DNA of 46,446 bases from Gemmobacter megaterium. GTDB lineage: Bacteria; Pseudomonadota; Alphaproteobacteria; Rhodobacterales; Rhodobacteraceae. Of this stretch, positions 37,730 to 46,446 are shown piece by piece. The stretch is taken from contig NZ_FTOT01000014.1 in assembly GCF_900156815.1 (NCBI RefSeq), positions 1 through 46,446 on the forward strand. The letters run 5' to 3'. A program made the position numbers and the translations under genes. The stretch's first letter is position 1, and each line of letters begins with the position of its first letter. The notes under the pieces were generated by a model. The model was not told the DNA's origin. It searched no databases and saw only the letters and a program-made list of their open reading frames with translations.

Positions 37730-38314
37730 TCAGCCCAGCTTGATCGTGGATGCATCGGTGAATGCGGCCACCGGGATGTGCAGGTTTTCCGGTGCCGGAC
37801 CACGGCGGATGCGGCCTGCGGTATCATAGTGCGACCCGTGGCACGGGCAGAACCAGCCGCCGAAATCCCCTGCGCCATCCCCGATCGGCACACAGCCCAG
37901 GTGGGTGCAGACGCCCGACATGACCAGCCACTCTTCGGCGGCGTCACCTTCGGCCTCTGGCGGAACCAGTGCGCGGTTCTCGTCGGTGGCAGGGGTGCCC
38001 GCGCCCAGGTTGGGGTTGCGCGCATCCCGGTCCATCAGCTGATCCAGCGGGACGGCACGGGCCGCCTCGATCTCGGCTGCGGTGCGGCGCCGGATGAACA
38101 CCGGCTTGCCCAGGTATTTCACGGTCAGCTGCGTGCCCACCTCGACGCCCGACACATCGACAAAGATGGACGACAGGGCCTGCACGTCGGCGGACGGATT
38201 CATCTGATTGACCAGCGGCCAGACCGCGGCGCCCGCGGCAACAGCCCCGGCCCCGGCAGTGGCGTAATACAGGAAATCCCTGCGAGTGCCTGCGTGATCT
38301 TCTGCGTGGGACAC
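37730..38314 (-). CDS. petA: Rieske iron-sulfur subunit of the bc1 complex
   Basis: With a GTG start at 38314 (GGGAG eight bases upstream) the product has 194 residues. The N-terminal THRRDF-like segment [20 protein letters not shown] is a Tat signal that stays as the membrane anchor. The 2Fe-2S ligands lie in CTHLGC and CPCHGSHYD, with the disulfide Cys in both motifs. It shuttles electrons from quinol to cytochrome c1. It is the first gene of the fbc operon. In-frame codons further upstream form a Pro/Arg-rich stretch in the leader and are not part of the family. Confidence 0.96.
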   Translation of the reverse strand: MSHAEDHAGTRRDFLYYATAGAGAVAAGAAVWPLVNQMNPSADVQALSSIFVDVSGVEVGTQLTVKYLGKPVFIRRRTAAEIEAARAVPLDQLMDRDARNPNLGAGTPATDENRALVPPEAEGDAAEEWLVMSGVCTHLGCVPIGDGAGDFGGWFCPCHGSHYDTAGRIRRGPAPENLHIPVAAFTDASTIKLG

Positions 38315-38394
38315 GTTCCAAACTCCCTTTGCCAGCCGGGGAGACCGGCCATATGCATGGACGGGGGCGTGCATGACACCCCCCTCTGACGCGG

Positions 38395-38423
38395 CTTTTA
38401 GCGGGCATGGCCGTGCGCGTCCA
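38395..38423 (-). promoter_or_regulatory. possible promoter of the cytochrome bc1 operon
   Basis: On the minus strand TGGACG is followed after 17 bases by TAAAAG (four of six matches each), about 80 bases before the petA start. A GC-rich imperfect hairpin follows in the leader. Confidence 0.4.
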
Positions 38424-38849
38424 GCGGGCAAACCGCCACGGGGGCGCGGATTTTGCCCAACCGATGCGGCATTGCCGCGCAGATGCTTGCGTTTGCGTCA
38501 CAGAAACCGGCCAAAGGACGCGCGGCGCCCTACATTGCCGCGCGACACCGCGACATGCGGCGGCCTTGCCGCACGCGGCCTGTCTGGCGGGAATCGTATG
38601 GCCGCAGGTTACGGAATACGGGGAGGCGTGTCATTGCACGGCGCTGCGGGCCGATCGCGCGGAGGTTGCGTCGGCCAAGGCGACACCCGAGACCTGCACC
38701 CCTCGTGATGCACCTGCATCAGGGGTCGCGCAGCACATTCAAACACCCCGGCAACAGGCTGCGGCTTGTGGCAACACTCCATCACTGCCGAGCAGACCAC
38801 CTGGCACGGCCAGCCGCTGCGCAGAACGACGCCTGCACGCCGAAAGGAC
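38424..38849. other. about 430-base stretch without a recognisable gene
   Basis: Open frames exist on both strands, but their products are rich in Arg, Cys, His and Pro, have no domain that I recognise and no ribosome site that stands out. The only structure I see is an imperfect hairpin, ACCCCT...GATGCA-CC-TGCATC-AGGGGT with a three-base bulge, at 38698-38726. It may be the fbc promoter region plus a decayed gene or an unrecognised RNA. Confidence 0.5.
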
Positions 38850-38905
38850 AAATAAAAACGGCACCGGGGCGATTGCGGAACCCTCTGCCCCACAGCCCCG
38901 ATGCC
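38850..38905 (-). terminator. terminator downstream of the DUF465 gene
   Basis: On the minus strand GGCATCGGGGC pairs with GCCCCGGTGCC (11 pairs, one T:G wobble) across a 24-base loop, followed by GTTTTTATTT. The long loop is unusual, but the T-run is good. It is about 70 bases after the DUF465 stop. Confidence 0.7.
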
Positions 38906-38975
38906 GCATATAACTCGTGCTCCATGCCAACCGGCTGCGGCAAATCAGACGCAGGGCCAGGCCGGAGCTTGCGGA

Positions 38976-39143
38976 TCAGTGATGGCCCAGGCGCGCCATT
39001 TCCTCTTTCAGGCGCATCTTCTGCTTTTTCAGTTCGGCAATCCGCAGGGCATCCGCTGCGGGGCTGCGCTGTTCCTGTTCCACCAGAGTCGAGAGATTTT
39101 CGTGCTTGCGGCGCAGTTCCTGCAGGTGCGAAGCGATGGTCAT
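38976..39143 (-). CDS. DUF465 (YdcH-like) small coiled-coil protein
   Basis: The 55-residue product MTIASHLQELRRKHENLSTL...IAELKKQKMRLKEEMARLGHH is a short all-helical protein with heptad-like charge pattern, matching the DUF465/YdcH family (H-L-x-x-L-x-x-K-H near the start, L-K-x-x-K-x-x-L-K at the end). Its function is unknown. The start at 39143 has GGAGAGGAGA upstream. A perfect inverted repeat sits 17 bases upstream of the ATG and may be an operator. A terminator-like hairpin follows. Confidence 0.88.
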   Translation of the reverse strand: MTIASHLQELRRKHENLSTLVEQEQRSPAADALRIAELKKQKMRLKEEMARLGHH

Positions 39144-39160
39144 GTACAGTCTCCTCTCCG

Positions 39161-39176
39161 GTTACATCCGTGTAAC
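39161..39176. promoter_or_regulatory. perfect inverted repeat GTTACA-N4-TGTAAC upstream of DUF465
   Basis: A 6-bp perfect dyad with a four-base spacer, placed where a repressor could cover the transcription start of the DUF465 gene. The binding protein is not identifiable. The flanking 39177-39244 spacer holds another AT-rich dyad TCAATTGA (39227-39234). Confidence 0.45.
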
Positions 39177-39244
39177 GAGTGCATCACAGATCCTGAGTCG
39201 TGTCACCAACAGTTGGAGTCACAGGACTGTCAATTGACGACAAT

Positions 39245-40003
39245 TCAGCCGAAAGCCGCCACCGCAGCGCCGTCACGCAGGATCGCGCGGGCCTCTGGGG
39301 CATAGCTTTCGTGATCGCCGTCATGGCGGGCGCCCTCGTGCAGCACCATCGGCGCCAACAGACGGAACGGACCGCGCGCGCCCTTGCGCGCCCGCACGAT
39401 GACGCGGTTCGCCATCCGGCCCGTGCGTGGCGCCAGCGGCAGGACCGCCACGGCACCGAAACCATCCATCCCGCGCAAGAGATCGGGCAGACGTTCGGCC
39501 AGATGGATCATGGTCAGCCAGCCGCCGGGATGCAGACGTTTCCGGGCGGCCAGAACCCAGTCGGACAGGGGCGTATCCTCGCGCAAGGCGGTCTCGCGGC
39601 CCGGATCGCGCGCAGCGGTGCCGTCCTGTGGCGCGAAATAGGGGGGATTCGCCATGACATGATCAAAGGATCCGCGCAGGGCGGGCGGCATGTCACGCAG
39701 ATCGCCCTCATGGACCGCCAGACCGATGCCGGTGGCCTGCGCATTGTCGCGGGCCAGTTCGGCATAGGCGGACTGCACCTCCAGCCCGTGCAGGCGCAGC
39801 CCCGGCACCCGTGCCCCCAGACAGAACGAGGCCACACCGACCCCACACCCAAGTTCCAGCACCGATTGCCCGCTGCGGGCAGGACAGGCCGCCGCCAGCA
39901 ACACCGGATCGGTCGCCGCACGATACCCATAGCGTGGCTGCGACAGCCGCAATCGCCCCCCCAGGAACAGATCCTGCGTGCGGTCCTCGGGGGGAAAGCT
40001 CAT
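39245..40003 (-). CDS. SAM-dependent N6-adenine methyltransferase (TrmN6/HemK-like)
   Basis: The 252-residue enzyme has the SAM loop VLELGCGVGVASFCLGAR (about 48-65), the acidic loop HGLEVQ and the catalytic NPPY motif at about residue 118, typical of amino-methyltransferases acting on adenine or glutamine. The N-terminal LFLGGRLRLSQPRYGYRAATDPVLLAA matches the tRNA1(Val) adenine-37 N6-methyltransferase group (YfiC/TrmN6). Specific substrate is inferred only. Its start overlaps the DUF2007 stop by four bases. Confidence 0.85.
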   Translation of the reverse strand: MSFPPEDRTQDLFLGGRLRLSQPRYGYRAATDPVLLAAACPARSGQSVLELGCGVGVASFCLGARVPGLRLHGLEVQSAYAELARDNAQATGIGLAVHEGDLRDMPPALRGSFDHVMANPPYFAPQDGTAARDPGRETALREDTPLSDWVLAARKRLHPGGWLTMIHLAERLPDLLRGMDGFGAVAVLPLAPRTGRMANRVIVRARKGARGPFRLLAPMVLHEGARHDGDHESYAPEARAILRDGAAVAAFG

Positions 40004-40215
40004 GCCGTCGGCTCCAGCCCGTTGTCGGCAAGAATGCTGCGCGCGAGAAAGGCGTCCCGGTCGGCAACCATCAGACGGCGCGGCAAAATGCCTATGGACC
40101 CCTCGAGCACGCTCGTGTGGACGTCGAGAACGAAGGCCGTTATACCCTCGCCGGACAGCAGCGCCTCGGCAAAGGCGATCCGGGTCGGGTCGGTGCTGCG
40201 CAGGATTTCCCTCAT
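40000..40215 (-). CDS. DUF2007 small protein
   Basis: The 71-residue product MREILRSTDPTRIAFAEALL through GITAFVLDVHTSVLEGSIGI to RRLMVADRDAFLARSILAD matches the DUF2007 fold (a short PII-like ferredoxin-type domain in proteins called putative signal transducers). No function is established. It overlaps the methyltransferase start (ATGA), so the two are co-translated. It diverges from the polyprenyl synthase gene, 52 bases away. Confidence 0.85.
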   Translation of the reverse strand: MREILRSTDPTRIAFAEALLSGEGITAFVLDVHTSVLEGSIGILPRRLMVADRDAFLARSILADNGLEPTA

Positions 40216-40267
40216 GGGAAAAGGGTTAGCGGCAGGCGATGCGCTTGTCGAGACGGGGCGAGGGGAC

Positions 40268-41266
40268 ATGGCCTTGGACAGCGATGCAGTGAAACCGCAC
40301 GACAGGCTCGCGGCGGCACTGGCCGACGACATGGAGGCGGTCAATGCGCTGATCCGTGACCGCATGGCCAGCGAACACGCCCCGCGCATCCCCGAAGTGA
40401 CCGCCCATCTGGTCGAGGCGGGCGGCAAACGGCTGCGCCCCATGTTGACACTGGCCGCTGCCCGGCTGCTGGGGGGCGACGGCGACAAGGCGGTCAAGCT
40501 GGCCGCAACGGTCGAGTTCATCCATACCGCAACGCTGCTGCATGACGATGTGGTGGACGAAAGCAAGAAGCGACGCGGGCGGCCCACCGCCAATCTGCTG
40601 TGGGACAACAAGTCCAGCGTGCTGGTGGGCGATTACCTGTTCGCCCGCAGCTTCCAGTTGATGACGGAATGCGAATCGCTGGCGATCATGGCGGTGCTGG
40701 CCAATGCCTCGGCGGTGATCGCCGAAGGCGAGGTGCTGCAACTGACGGCGGCACAGAACATCGCAACCACGCCGGAGATCTATCTTCAGGTGATCCGTGG
40801 CAAGACAGCCGCGCTGTTTTCCGCCGCGACCGAGGTGGGCGGCATGGTGGCGGGGGCGACAGAGGCGCAGGTGGGTGCCTTGCGGTCCTATGGCGATGCG
40901 CTGGGGATTGCCTTCCAGATGGCCGACGATCTGCTGGACTATGGCGGCAGCGAGGCGATCGGCAAGAACACCGGCGACGATTTCCGCGAGCGCAAGCTGA
41001 CGCTGCCGGTCATCCTGGCGATCGCGCGGGCCGATGCCGAAGAGCGCGCCTTCTGGCTGCGCGTGATCGACAAGGGCGATCAGCGCGACGGCGATCTGGA
41101 CCATGCGCTGGCCCTGATGCGCCGGCATGGCACACTGGAGGCCACGCGCGACGCCGCCAACGACTGGGCCGCGCGGGCGCGGATGGCGCTGGAGGGGCTG
41201 CCCGACCACCCGCTGCGCGGGATGCTGTCGGATCTGGCCGCCTATGTCGTGGCGCGGCTGGTCTGA
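40268..41266 (+). CDS. ispB: long-chain polyprenyl diphosphate synthase (octa/decaprenyl)
   Basis: The 332-residue trans-prenyltransferase makes the side chain of ubiquinone. The first Asp-rich motif is LLHDDVVDESKKRRGRPTAN and the second QMADDLLDYGG; GGKRLRPML gives the diphosphate-binding Lys/Arg. The residues before the first motif (HTATL) lack bulky aromatics five residues upstream, which fits long-chain products. Alphaproteobacteria normally make Q10, so decaprenyl is likely. The ATG at 40268 follows GAGGGGAC. Confidence 0.92.
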   Translation: MALDSDAVKPHDRLAAALADDMEAVNALIRDRMASEHAPRIPEVTAHLVEAGGKRLRPMLTLAAARLLGGDGDKAVKLAATVEFIHTATLLHDDVVDESKKRRGRPTANLLWDNKSSVLVGDYLFARSFQLMTECESLAIMAVLANASAVIAEGEVLQLTAAQNIATTPEIYLQVIRGKTAALFSAATEVGGMVAGATEAQVGALRSYGDALGIAFQMADDLLDYGGSEAIGKNTGDDFRERKLTLPVILAIARADAEERAFWLRVIDKGDQRDGDLDHALALMRRHGTLEATRDAANDWAARARMALEGLPDHPLRGMLSDLAAYVVARLV

Positions 41267-41288
41267 TCCCTGGCGCGGAACGGCGAGC

Positions 41289-41336
41289 GCCGGGGGCCCT
41301 GCCCCCGGACCCCCGGGGTATTTCGGGCAAGATGAA
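41289..41336 (+). repeat. dispersed GC-hairpin element, copy after ispB
   Basis: The 48-base copy is identical to 10318-10365 except at three positions, with stem CCGGGGGC-CCT-GCCCCCGG, then ACCCCCGGGGTATTT and GGCAAGATGAA. It lies between convergent ispB and murD, where it may help end transcription. Confidence 0.85.
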
Positions 41337-41348
41337 GAAGGCCGGGGG

Positions 41349-42752
41349 TCAGGGATCGGGCAAGGCCGCGACGAGAGCGGCGAAATGCTCGCCGCGTTTT
41401 TCAAAGTTGGGATATTGGTCGAAGCTGGCCGCGGCAGGCGCCAGCAGCACGACATCACCAGGCTCTGCCTCGGCGGCGGCGCGGGTGACGGCGCGATCCA
41501 TCGTTTCGCAGATCTCTTGCGGGGTTGCACCCAGTTGCAAGGCGAAGTCCCTGGCAGAATGCCCGATCAGATAGGCTTTGCGAATATTGCCGAGATCGGG
41601 GGCCAGGCTTGAGATGCCGCCCTCCTTGCCCATGCCGCCGGCGATCCAGCGGATGCGCGGAAAGGCGCGCAGCGCCTGGGCGGCACTGTCGGTATTGGTG
41701 GCCTTGGAATCGTTGACGAAGCGTACGCCGTTGAGGGTGCGGATCAGCTGGCTGCGGTGCGGCAATCCGGCAAAGCTATGCAGCGCGGCTTCGATGTCGC
41801 GTGGCCCCAGGCCCAGCGCGCGGGCCGCGGCCCAGGCGGCTGCGGCGTTCTGGTGATTGTGTGCGCCGGGCAGGCCCGCGATGTCGCGCAGATCGGCCGA
41901 CGCGATCTGGCGCCCCTTGCGCCATTCCGACAGGAACCCCTTGCGGGCAAAGACAGACCAGCCAAAGGTTTCCAGCTTTTGTCCCGACGATACCCGGATC
42001 ACCCGGTCATCCATCGGACCCATGGCGAGTTGGTCGGCCAGGAACCAGCCTTCGGTCTCGTCCACTCCGACCACGGCGCGGTCGGGCCCGCCTTCGGCAA
42101 AGAGGCGGCGTTTGGCCGCGAAATAGCCACCCATACCGTGATGCCGGTCCAGGTGGTCCGGTGAAAGATTGGTAAAGACCGCCACATCGGGGGTCAGCGC
42201 GCGGGCCAGGTCGGTCTGGTAGCTGGAGAGTTCCAGCACCACGACCCCGCCGTCGCCGGGTGGGTCGATATCCAGCACGCCGCGTCCGATATTGCCGGCC
42301 ATCTGCACCTCGCGCCCCGACTCGGCCAGGATATGGGCGATGAGGGCGGTGGTGGTGGATTTGCCGTTCGAGCCGGTGATGGCGACGACGCGCGGGGCGG
42401 TGTCGTAGGCCGCCCAGTCCTGTTGGCCCAGCGAGCGGAAGAACAGGCCGATGTCATTGTCCAGCGGCACGCCCAACTGCATCGCACGCAACAGCACTGG
42501 ATGCGGCGCGGGGTAGAGATGCGGGATGCCGGGCGAGGTGACGACGCAGGCCAGCGTCGTCAGCACATTGTCGCGGCGCAGATCCTCGGGGGTGAAGCCC
42601 TCGGCCTCGGCTTTGGCGCGGGCTTCGGGGCTGTCGTCCCAAACCACCGGGGTTGCGCCTCCGGCCGTCAGCGCGCGCGCGGTGGCCAAGCCCGAACGGC
42701 CGAGACCCAGGACGCCGACGCGCTGGCCGGAGAAACCCTGCACCGGGATCAT
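41349..42752 (-). CDS. murD: UDP-N-acetylmuramoyl-L-alanine--D-glutamate ligase
   Basis: This 467-residue Mur ligase adds D-Glu to UDP-MurNAc-L-Ala in peptidoglycan precursor synthesis. The N-terminal Rossmann loop [17 protein letters not shown] binds the nucleotide substrate, the ATP loop is [18 protein letters not shown], and LSSYQTD plus [24 protein letters not shown] contain the Mg-binding and carbamylated Lys motifs. The C-terminal domain has [13 protein letters not shown]. It begins four bases after the valS stop. It is not next to other mur or fts genes in this window, whereas murD normally sits in the division cluster. Confidence 0.96.
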   Translation of the reverse strand: MIPVQGFSGQRVGVLGLGRSGLATARALTAGGATPVVWDDSPEARAKAEAEGFTPEDLRRDNVLTTLACVVTSPGIPHLYPAPHPVLLRAMQLGVPLDNDIGLFFRSLGQQDWAAYDTAPRVVAITGSNGKSTTTALIAHILAESGREVQMAGNIGRGVLDIDPPGDGGVVVLELSSYQTDLARALTPDVAVFTNLSPDHLDRHHGMGGYFAAKRRLFAEGGPDRAVVGVDETEGWFLADQLAMGPMDDRVIRVSSGQKLETFGWSVFARKGFLSEWRKGRQIASADLRDIAGLPGAHNHQNAAAAWAAARALGLGPRDIEAALHSFAGLPHRSQLIRTLNGVRFVNDSKATNTDSAAQALRAFPRIRWIAGGMGKEGGISSLAPDLGNIRKAYLIGHSARDFALQLGATPQEICETMDRAVTRAAAEAEPGDVVLLAPAAASFDQYPNFEKRGEHFAALVAALPDP

Positions 42753-42756
42753 CGCG

Positions 42757-45700
42757 TCACCCCAGTTCCGCCAGGCGGGCCAGGGCGGCGCGGACGCGGC
42801 CCAGTTCCTCGTCGCGCAAGGCAAGGTTGTCGCGTGCCTCGATCACCACCTCTTCGGCGGCGCTTTCGATGAACTTGGGGTTCGACAGCCGGCTGCGCAG
42901 GCCCCCTGCCTCTTTCTCCAGCTTGGCGGCGGCCTTTTCCAGTCGGGCCTTTTCACCGGCCACGTCGATGACGCCCGCGAGCGGCAGGGCAAAGGCGCCC
43001 CCTTCGACCGGGATGGTGACCGAGCCCTTGGGTGCCGCGCCTTCGGTCAGGTCGGCCAGGCGGGCGAGACGTTTGATCAGCGCTTCATTGCGCGCCCAGG
43101 CCGCCCTGCCCCGCTCATCCAGCGATGTGAGGATCACCGGCAGATGCAGGCCCACCGGGACGCCCATCTGGGCGCGGGCCGAGCGGACATCCTCGATCAG
43201 GGCGATCACCCAGCGCATTTCGCGTTCCGCCTCCGCGTCCACCAGTTCGGGCCCGTAGGTCGGCCAATCCTGATGCACCAGCAGGTTGGCGCGGCTGCCG
43301 GTGATCGCCCACAGTTCCTCGGTGATGAAGGGCATGATCGGATGCAGCAGGATCATCGACTGGTCCAGCACCCAGGCCATGGTGGCGCGGGTCTCGGCCG
43401 CCGTGGCCGCATCGCTCAGCAACGGCTTCGCAAATTCAACATACCAGTCGCAGACCTTGCCCCAGACGAACTTGTACAGCGCATCGGCCGCGTCGTTGAA
43501 GCGGTAGGCGGCCAGTGCCTCGTCCACCTCGGCGCGGACGCGGGCGGTTTCGCCGATGATCCAGCGGTTCACAGTGGCCTGTGCCTGCGGCGGCTGGTCC
43601 TTGGTGCTGTGCCCCTCCCACACGCCATTCATTTCGGCAAAGCGGGTGGCGTTCCACAGCTTGGTGCCGAAGTTGCGGTAGCCGGTGATGCGCTGCATGT
43701 CGAGCTTCAGCACCCCGCCGATCGAAGCCATGGCGGCATTGGTGAACCGCAGCGCATCGGCGCCGAACTCGTCGATGATGTCCAGCGGATCGACCACATT
43801 GCCAAGCGACTTGGACATCTTCTTGCCCTTGGCGTCGCGCACCAGACCATGGAGGTAAACGGTGTGGAACGGCGCCTGATCCACCACGGCCAATTGCATC
43901 ATCATCATGCGCGCAACCCAGAAGAACAGGATATCGGCCCCCGTTACCAGCACGCTGGTGGGGAAATAGCGGCGCATCTCGTCGGTCGGTTCGGGCCAGC
44001 CCAGCGTGCCGATGGGCCAGAGGCCCGAAGAAAACCAGGTGTCGAGCACGTCGGGATCGCGCCAGACCGGATAGATCAGGCGGGTCGGATCCTGCGTCAG
44101 ATTGTAATCGGCCAGCGCGGCTGTCAACACATCCAGCGCCTCGGCACGGCTGGACACCTCGACCACACGCGCATGGTTCAGCGGCATGGGCAACGGCCCC
44201 AGCGCATCACGGAATGTCTCGACCACTGCATCGAAGGTCGGGGCGCAGTGATACACCGGCTCTGCGGAATTGAAGCCACCTTCGTCGAGCAGGCGGAAAA
44301 GCTCCACCTCGTCCAGCGCGTTATCGCCTTGATCGTCGGCAAAGCCGCCCATTATGTCAAAGCCATACCACACCGGGATCTGATGCCCCCACCAAAGCTG
44401 GCGGGAAATGCACCAGGGCTCGATATTCTCCAGCCAGTGATAATAGGTCTTTTCGCCCGACTCGGGGATGATCTTGACCTGACCCGAGCGCACAGCCTCC
44501 AGCGCGGGGCCGACGATCTTTTCGGCATCCACGAACCACTGGTCGGTCAGCATCGGTTCGATCACCACCTTGGAGCGGTCGCCGAAGGGCTGCATGATCT
44601 TTTTCGCCTCGATCAGCGGGACCAGCGCGTCGGCGCCTTCGGCATCGGGCTTCAGCGCGGCCTTGCCCAGGCGGGGGTCATCGGCGCGGGTCATCACCGC
44701 CAGACCTTCGGCCACGATCTCCTCGACCACGCGGGCGCGGGCCTCGTAGCGGTCCAGTCCGCGCAGATGGTCGGGGACCAGGTTCAGCAGATCGGTCTCG
44801 GTCTCGGTCAGCGTCTGTTCGCCACGTGCAACGGCCTGGGCGGTAACGGCTGCCTCGGCATAGGGCAGACCGTCGGCGCGCATCCGGGCGCGCATGTCCA
44901 TCAGGCGATAGCAGGGAATGCCGCCGCGTTTCGCCACACCGTAATCGTTGAAATCATGCGCCCCGGTGATCTTCACCGCGCCCGAGCCAAAGGTCATGTC
45001 CGGGTAGTCGTCGGTGATGATCGGGATCAGTCGGCGATGTTCCTTGGGCCCGACCGGGATTTCGCACAGCAGTCCGACGATGGGCTTGTAGCGTTCATCA
45101 TCGGGGTGCACCGCCACTGCGCCATCGCCCAGCATGGTTTCGGGCCGCGTCGTGGCGATCGAGATGTAATCCCGCGTCTCGCGCAGGGTCACGTTCCCCT
45201 CGGCGTCCTTTTCGACATAGTCATAGGTCGCGCCACCGGCCAGCGGGTATTTGAAATGCCACATGTGGCCGTCAACCTCGGTGTTCTCCACCTCGAGGTC
45301 CGAGATCGCGGTCTCGAAATGCGGATCCCAGTTCACCAGCCGCTTGCCACGATAGATCAGGCCCTTGCGGTACATGTCCACAAAGACCTTGATCACCGCA
45401 TCGTGGAAATTGCCGTCCTCGCCCGCAGGCGCGCCGGGGGCGCCCGACATGGTGAACGCCTCGCGCGACCAGTCGCAACTGGCGCCAAGGCGTTTCAGCT
45501 GGCCGATGATGTTGCCGCGCGATTTCCGCTTTTGCTCCCACACAAGCCCGATGAAGTCCTCGCGGCTGAAATCGGTGCGGCGGCGATTGGTGGCGGCCAG
45601 CTCGCGCTCCACCACCATCTGGGTCGCAATGCCTGCATGGTCGGTGCCCGGCTGCCACAGCGTGTCATGCCCCTGCATCCGGTGCCAGCGCGTCAGGATA

Positions 45701-45891
45701 TCCTGAAGCGTGTTGTTGAAGGCGTGGCCCATGTGCAGACTGCCCGTCACGTTCGGGGGCGGGATCACGATGGAAAAGCTCTCGGCCCCCGGCTTGGCAT
45801 TGACGCCTGCGGCAAAGGCGTTCGCCTCATCCCACCGCGCAGAGATGCGCGCTTCGGCTTCGGTCGGATTGAACGTCTTTTCCATCGGCAT
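42757..45891 (-). CDS. valS: valine--tRNA ligase
   Basis: This 1044-residue class I synthetase charges tRNA-Val. HIGH motif is [21 protein letters not shown] motif [13 protein letters not shown], and the large editing domain lies between them. The C-terminal end is a coiled coil ([20 protein letters not shown] and following) typical of ValS. At 1044 residues it is longer than most bacterial ValS (around 900-950), consistent with insertions in the alphaproteobacterial branch. Start at 45891 has AGGA eight bases upstream; a second ATG two codons later is equally possible. It is followed closely by murD. Confidence 0.97.
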   Translation of the reverse strand: MPMEKTFNPTEAEARISARWDEANAFAAGVNAKPGAESFSIVIPPPNVTGSLHMGHAFNNTLQDILTRWHRMQGHDTLWQPGTDHAGIATQMVVERELAATNRRRTDFSREDFIGLVWEQKRKSRGNIIGQLKRLGASCDWSREAFTMSGAPGAPAGEDGNFHDAVIKVFVDMYRKGLIYRGKRLVNWDPHFETAISDLEVENTEVDGHMWHFKYPLAGGATYDYVEKDAEGNVTLRETRDYISIATTRPETMLGDGAVAVHPDDERYKPIVGLLCEIPVGPKEHRRLIPIITDDYPDMTFGSGAVKITGAHDFNDYGVAKRGGIPCYRLMDMRARMRADGLPYAEAAVTAQAVARGEQTLTETETDLLNLVPDHLRGLDRYEARARVVEEIVAEGLAVMTRADDPRLGKAALKPDAEGADALVPLIEAKKIMQPFGDRSKVVIEPMLTDQWFVDAEKIVGPALEAVRSGQVKIIPESGEKTYYHWLENIEPWCISRQLWWGHQIPVWYGFDIMGGFADDQGDNALDEVELFRLLDEGGFNSAEPVYHCAPTFDAVVETFRDALGPLPMPLNHARVVEVSSRAEALDVLTAALADYNLTQDPTRLIYPVWRDPDVLDTWFSSGLWPIGTLGWPEPTDEMRRYFPTSVLVTGADILFFWVARMMMMQLAVVDQAPFHTVYLHGLVRDAKGKKMSKSLGNVVDPLDIIDEFGADALRFTNAAMASIGGVLKLDMQRITGYRNFGTKLWNATRFAEMNGVWEGHSTKDQPPQAQATVNRWIIGETARVRAEVDEALAAYRFNDAADALYKFVWGKVCDWYVEFAKPLLSDAATAAETRATMAWVLDQSMILLHPIMPFITEELWAITGSRANLLVHQDWPTYGPELVDAEAEREMRWVIALIEDVRSARAQMGVPVGLHLPVILTSLDERGRAAWARNEALIKRLARLADLTEGAAPKGSVTIPVEGGAFALPLAGVIDVAGEKARLEKAAAKLEKEAGGLRSRLSNPKFIESAAEEVVIEARDNLALRDEELGRVRAALARLAELG

Positions 45892-45980
45892 GGCAGGGAT
45901 CCTTGTGGCGTCGCGGTTATGTAGCGCGCCAAGGCGCCAAGGGGAAGGGAGACGAGGCGTCGGGGGGGCCGCCACCCCGC

Positions 45981-46160
45981 GATCACAACGGCAACCGGCT
46001 GCGCCATGTGGCCACCGGCTGGGCGGATGGCGTGCTGACCATCACCGTCGCGGAGCAGGTCCCAGACAATGGCCTCTAGATCGCGGGCAACCCGATGGAC
46101 GTGCCCGGCGGACGCTGGGTCGATGTCAGGCTGCAGGAGGCCCCGCCTGAAGAGATGTGA
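45981..46160 (+). pseudogene. 3' remnant of an unknown gene with an in-frame stop
   Basis: One frame reads [20 protein letters not shown] and continues to VPDNGL, then a TAG at 46077-46079, then IAGNPMDVPGGRWVDVRLQE to a TGA at 46158-46160. Both sides of the TAG look like ordinary, related protein sequence, so this is probably the degraded end of a gene with one nonsense mutation. No start is visible and its 5' part was presumably lost or overlaps the valS leader. I do not recognise the family. Confidence 0.5.
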
Positions 46161-46167
46161 GAAGAGG

Positions 46168-46201
46168 TGTCAGGATCCGGCGTGGGGGCTGGATCCTGAC
46201 A
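46168..46201. repeat. perfect 11-bp inverted repeat (hairpin)
   Basis: TGTCAGGATCC and GGATCCTGACA flank a 12-base loop, directly after the broken gene. It could be that gene's terminator, but no T-run follows. The 46202-46352 stretch beyond it holds no gene that I can support. Confidence 0.75.
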
Positions 46202-46352
46202 GGCACACTCCCAGCACGAAGAGGCGAATGAACGACTTTACTCTTGCTGCAAAGCGCTTCTGAGCTTCCCTCCCTCCCGAGAGAACGAGAGACATTTTAT
46301 TTTGGCGGCGATCAGGAGGACGCTGTCTTTGTCAAAATCATTCCAGCAATCG

Positions 46353-46446
46353 GGCTCTGTTGCACAAATCGGCTGATGGCCGGGGTTCCCCTTTCCCCGG
46401 ACAGACTTATCCCACGGGCTCTGTGACAGGGATGCCGAGCGCGGTG
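46353..46446 (-). mobile_element. 3' end of an IS5-like insertion sequence (truncated by window edge)
   Basis: The terminal repeat GGCTCTGTTGCACAAATC (46353-46370) is the exact inverted match of bases 78-95. Read on the minus strand, the transposase C-terminus comes first and then the terminal repeat, so this is the downstream end of the element, in the same orientation as the IS fragment on the left edge. Confidence 0.8.
46407..46446 (-). CDS. IS5-like transposase, C-terminal fragment
   Basis: On the minus strand the frame entering from the window edge reads TALGIPVTEPVG and then TAA at 46409-46407, 36 bases before the terminal repeat begins. It is consistent with the end of the same transposase whose first ten residues are at bases 1-32. 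No catalytic residues are visible. Confidence 0.6.
   Translation of the reverse strand, partial: TALGIPVTEPVG

Noticed and set aside
38698-38726. Imperfect hairpin as a terminator
   Set aside because: It has a three-base bulge and no T-run, and no supported gene ends there.
38407-38913. 168-codon plus-strand frame upstream of the bc1 operon
   Set aside because: Cys/His/Arg-rich composition, no ribosome site, no recognised domain; it also runs into the DUF465 terminator hairpin.
42526-45924. Over 1100-codon open frame antisense to valS
   Set aside because: Same GC artefact; the real gene with all synthetase motifs is on the minus strand.
46244-46426. 60-codon frame running into the right IS (contains FYFGGDQEDAVFVKIIPAI)
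   Set aside because: The first half could be the end of an interrupted gene, but there is no ribosome site and the second half is IS sequence. Too little to support a call.

Overview
This window reads as a GC-rich alphaproteobacterial chromosome segment, most likely from the Rhodobacteraceae (Rhodobacter/Paracoccus/roseobacter type). I infer this from protein content and layout: a fbcFBC-type cytochrome bc1 operon, a tandem glycine riboswitch in front of gcvTHP, DUF2842, DUF465 and DUF2007 small proteins, a TAXI-type TRAP transporter, and a short dispersed hairpin repeat found between genes. Nearly all of it is core chromosome. No plasmid, CRISPR or complete phage is visible.

Both edges are accessory DNA. 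Bases 1-95 are the 5' end of an IS5-like insertion sequence and bases 46353-46446 are the 3' end of what looks like the same kind of element. The two share an exact 18-bp terminal inverted repeat and lie in the same orientation, so the window probably runs from one IS copy to the next (a typical contig break). The left IS truncates an AT-richer HNH endonuclease gene that abuts the 3' end of a tRNA-Val gene, which suggests an old integration at that tRNA. The right IS lies behind a broken reading frame with an in-frame stop and a long perfect inverted repeat.

Region by region: 0.6-8.5 kb holds gph, a PLP-dependent aromatic amino acid decarboxylase coupled to a TPM-domain membrane protein, a Tat-exported metallo-beta-lactamase-fold hydrolase, a small zinc metallopeptidase, a shorter-type glutamyl-tRNA synthetase, a MATE exporter and a gamma-glutamylcyclotransferase-like protein. 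8.5-13.3 kb is the glycine cleavage operon under a tandem glycine riboswitch. 13.3-16.5 kb is a TAXI TRAP transporter with a strong hairpin between its binding-protein and permease genes. 16.6-19.6 kb has an enoyl-CoA hydratase/isomerase family gene, two overlapping Lrp/AsnC regulators and divergent ilvC. 19.6-24.3 kb has a tiny secreted Cys/His protein, pyrG, secG, purA, a flavodoxin-fold oxidoreductase and DUF2842.

24.3-28.6 kb has an 868-residue acidic, low-complexity protein containing 20 identical hexanucleotide units encoding (Glu-Ala)20, thiamine pyrophosphokinase and an EamA transporter that overlaps it tail to tail. 28.7-35.4 kb is a branched-chain amino acid-type ABC transporter operon (livHMGF order) with an acyl-CoA ligase gene and a binding-protein gene at its end, which suggests uptake and CoA activation of an organic acid. 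35.6-38.4 kb is the cytochrome bc1 operon. 39-46 kb holds DUF465, an N6-adenine methyltransferase family gene with DUF2007, a long-chain polyprenyl diphosphate synthase, and valS-murD.

Most of the window is housekeeping. The items that look least described are the repeat-bearing acidic protein, the 49-residue secreted peptide, the Lrp pair with its array of TTTGC half-sites, the dispersed hairpin element, and the IS/HNH/tRNA junction. I did not find a clear novel multi-gene system.
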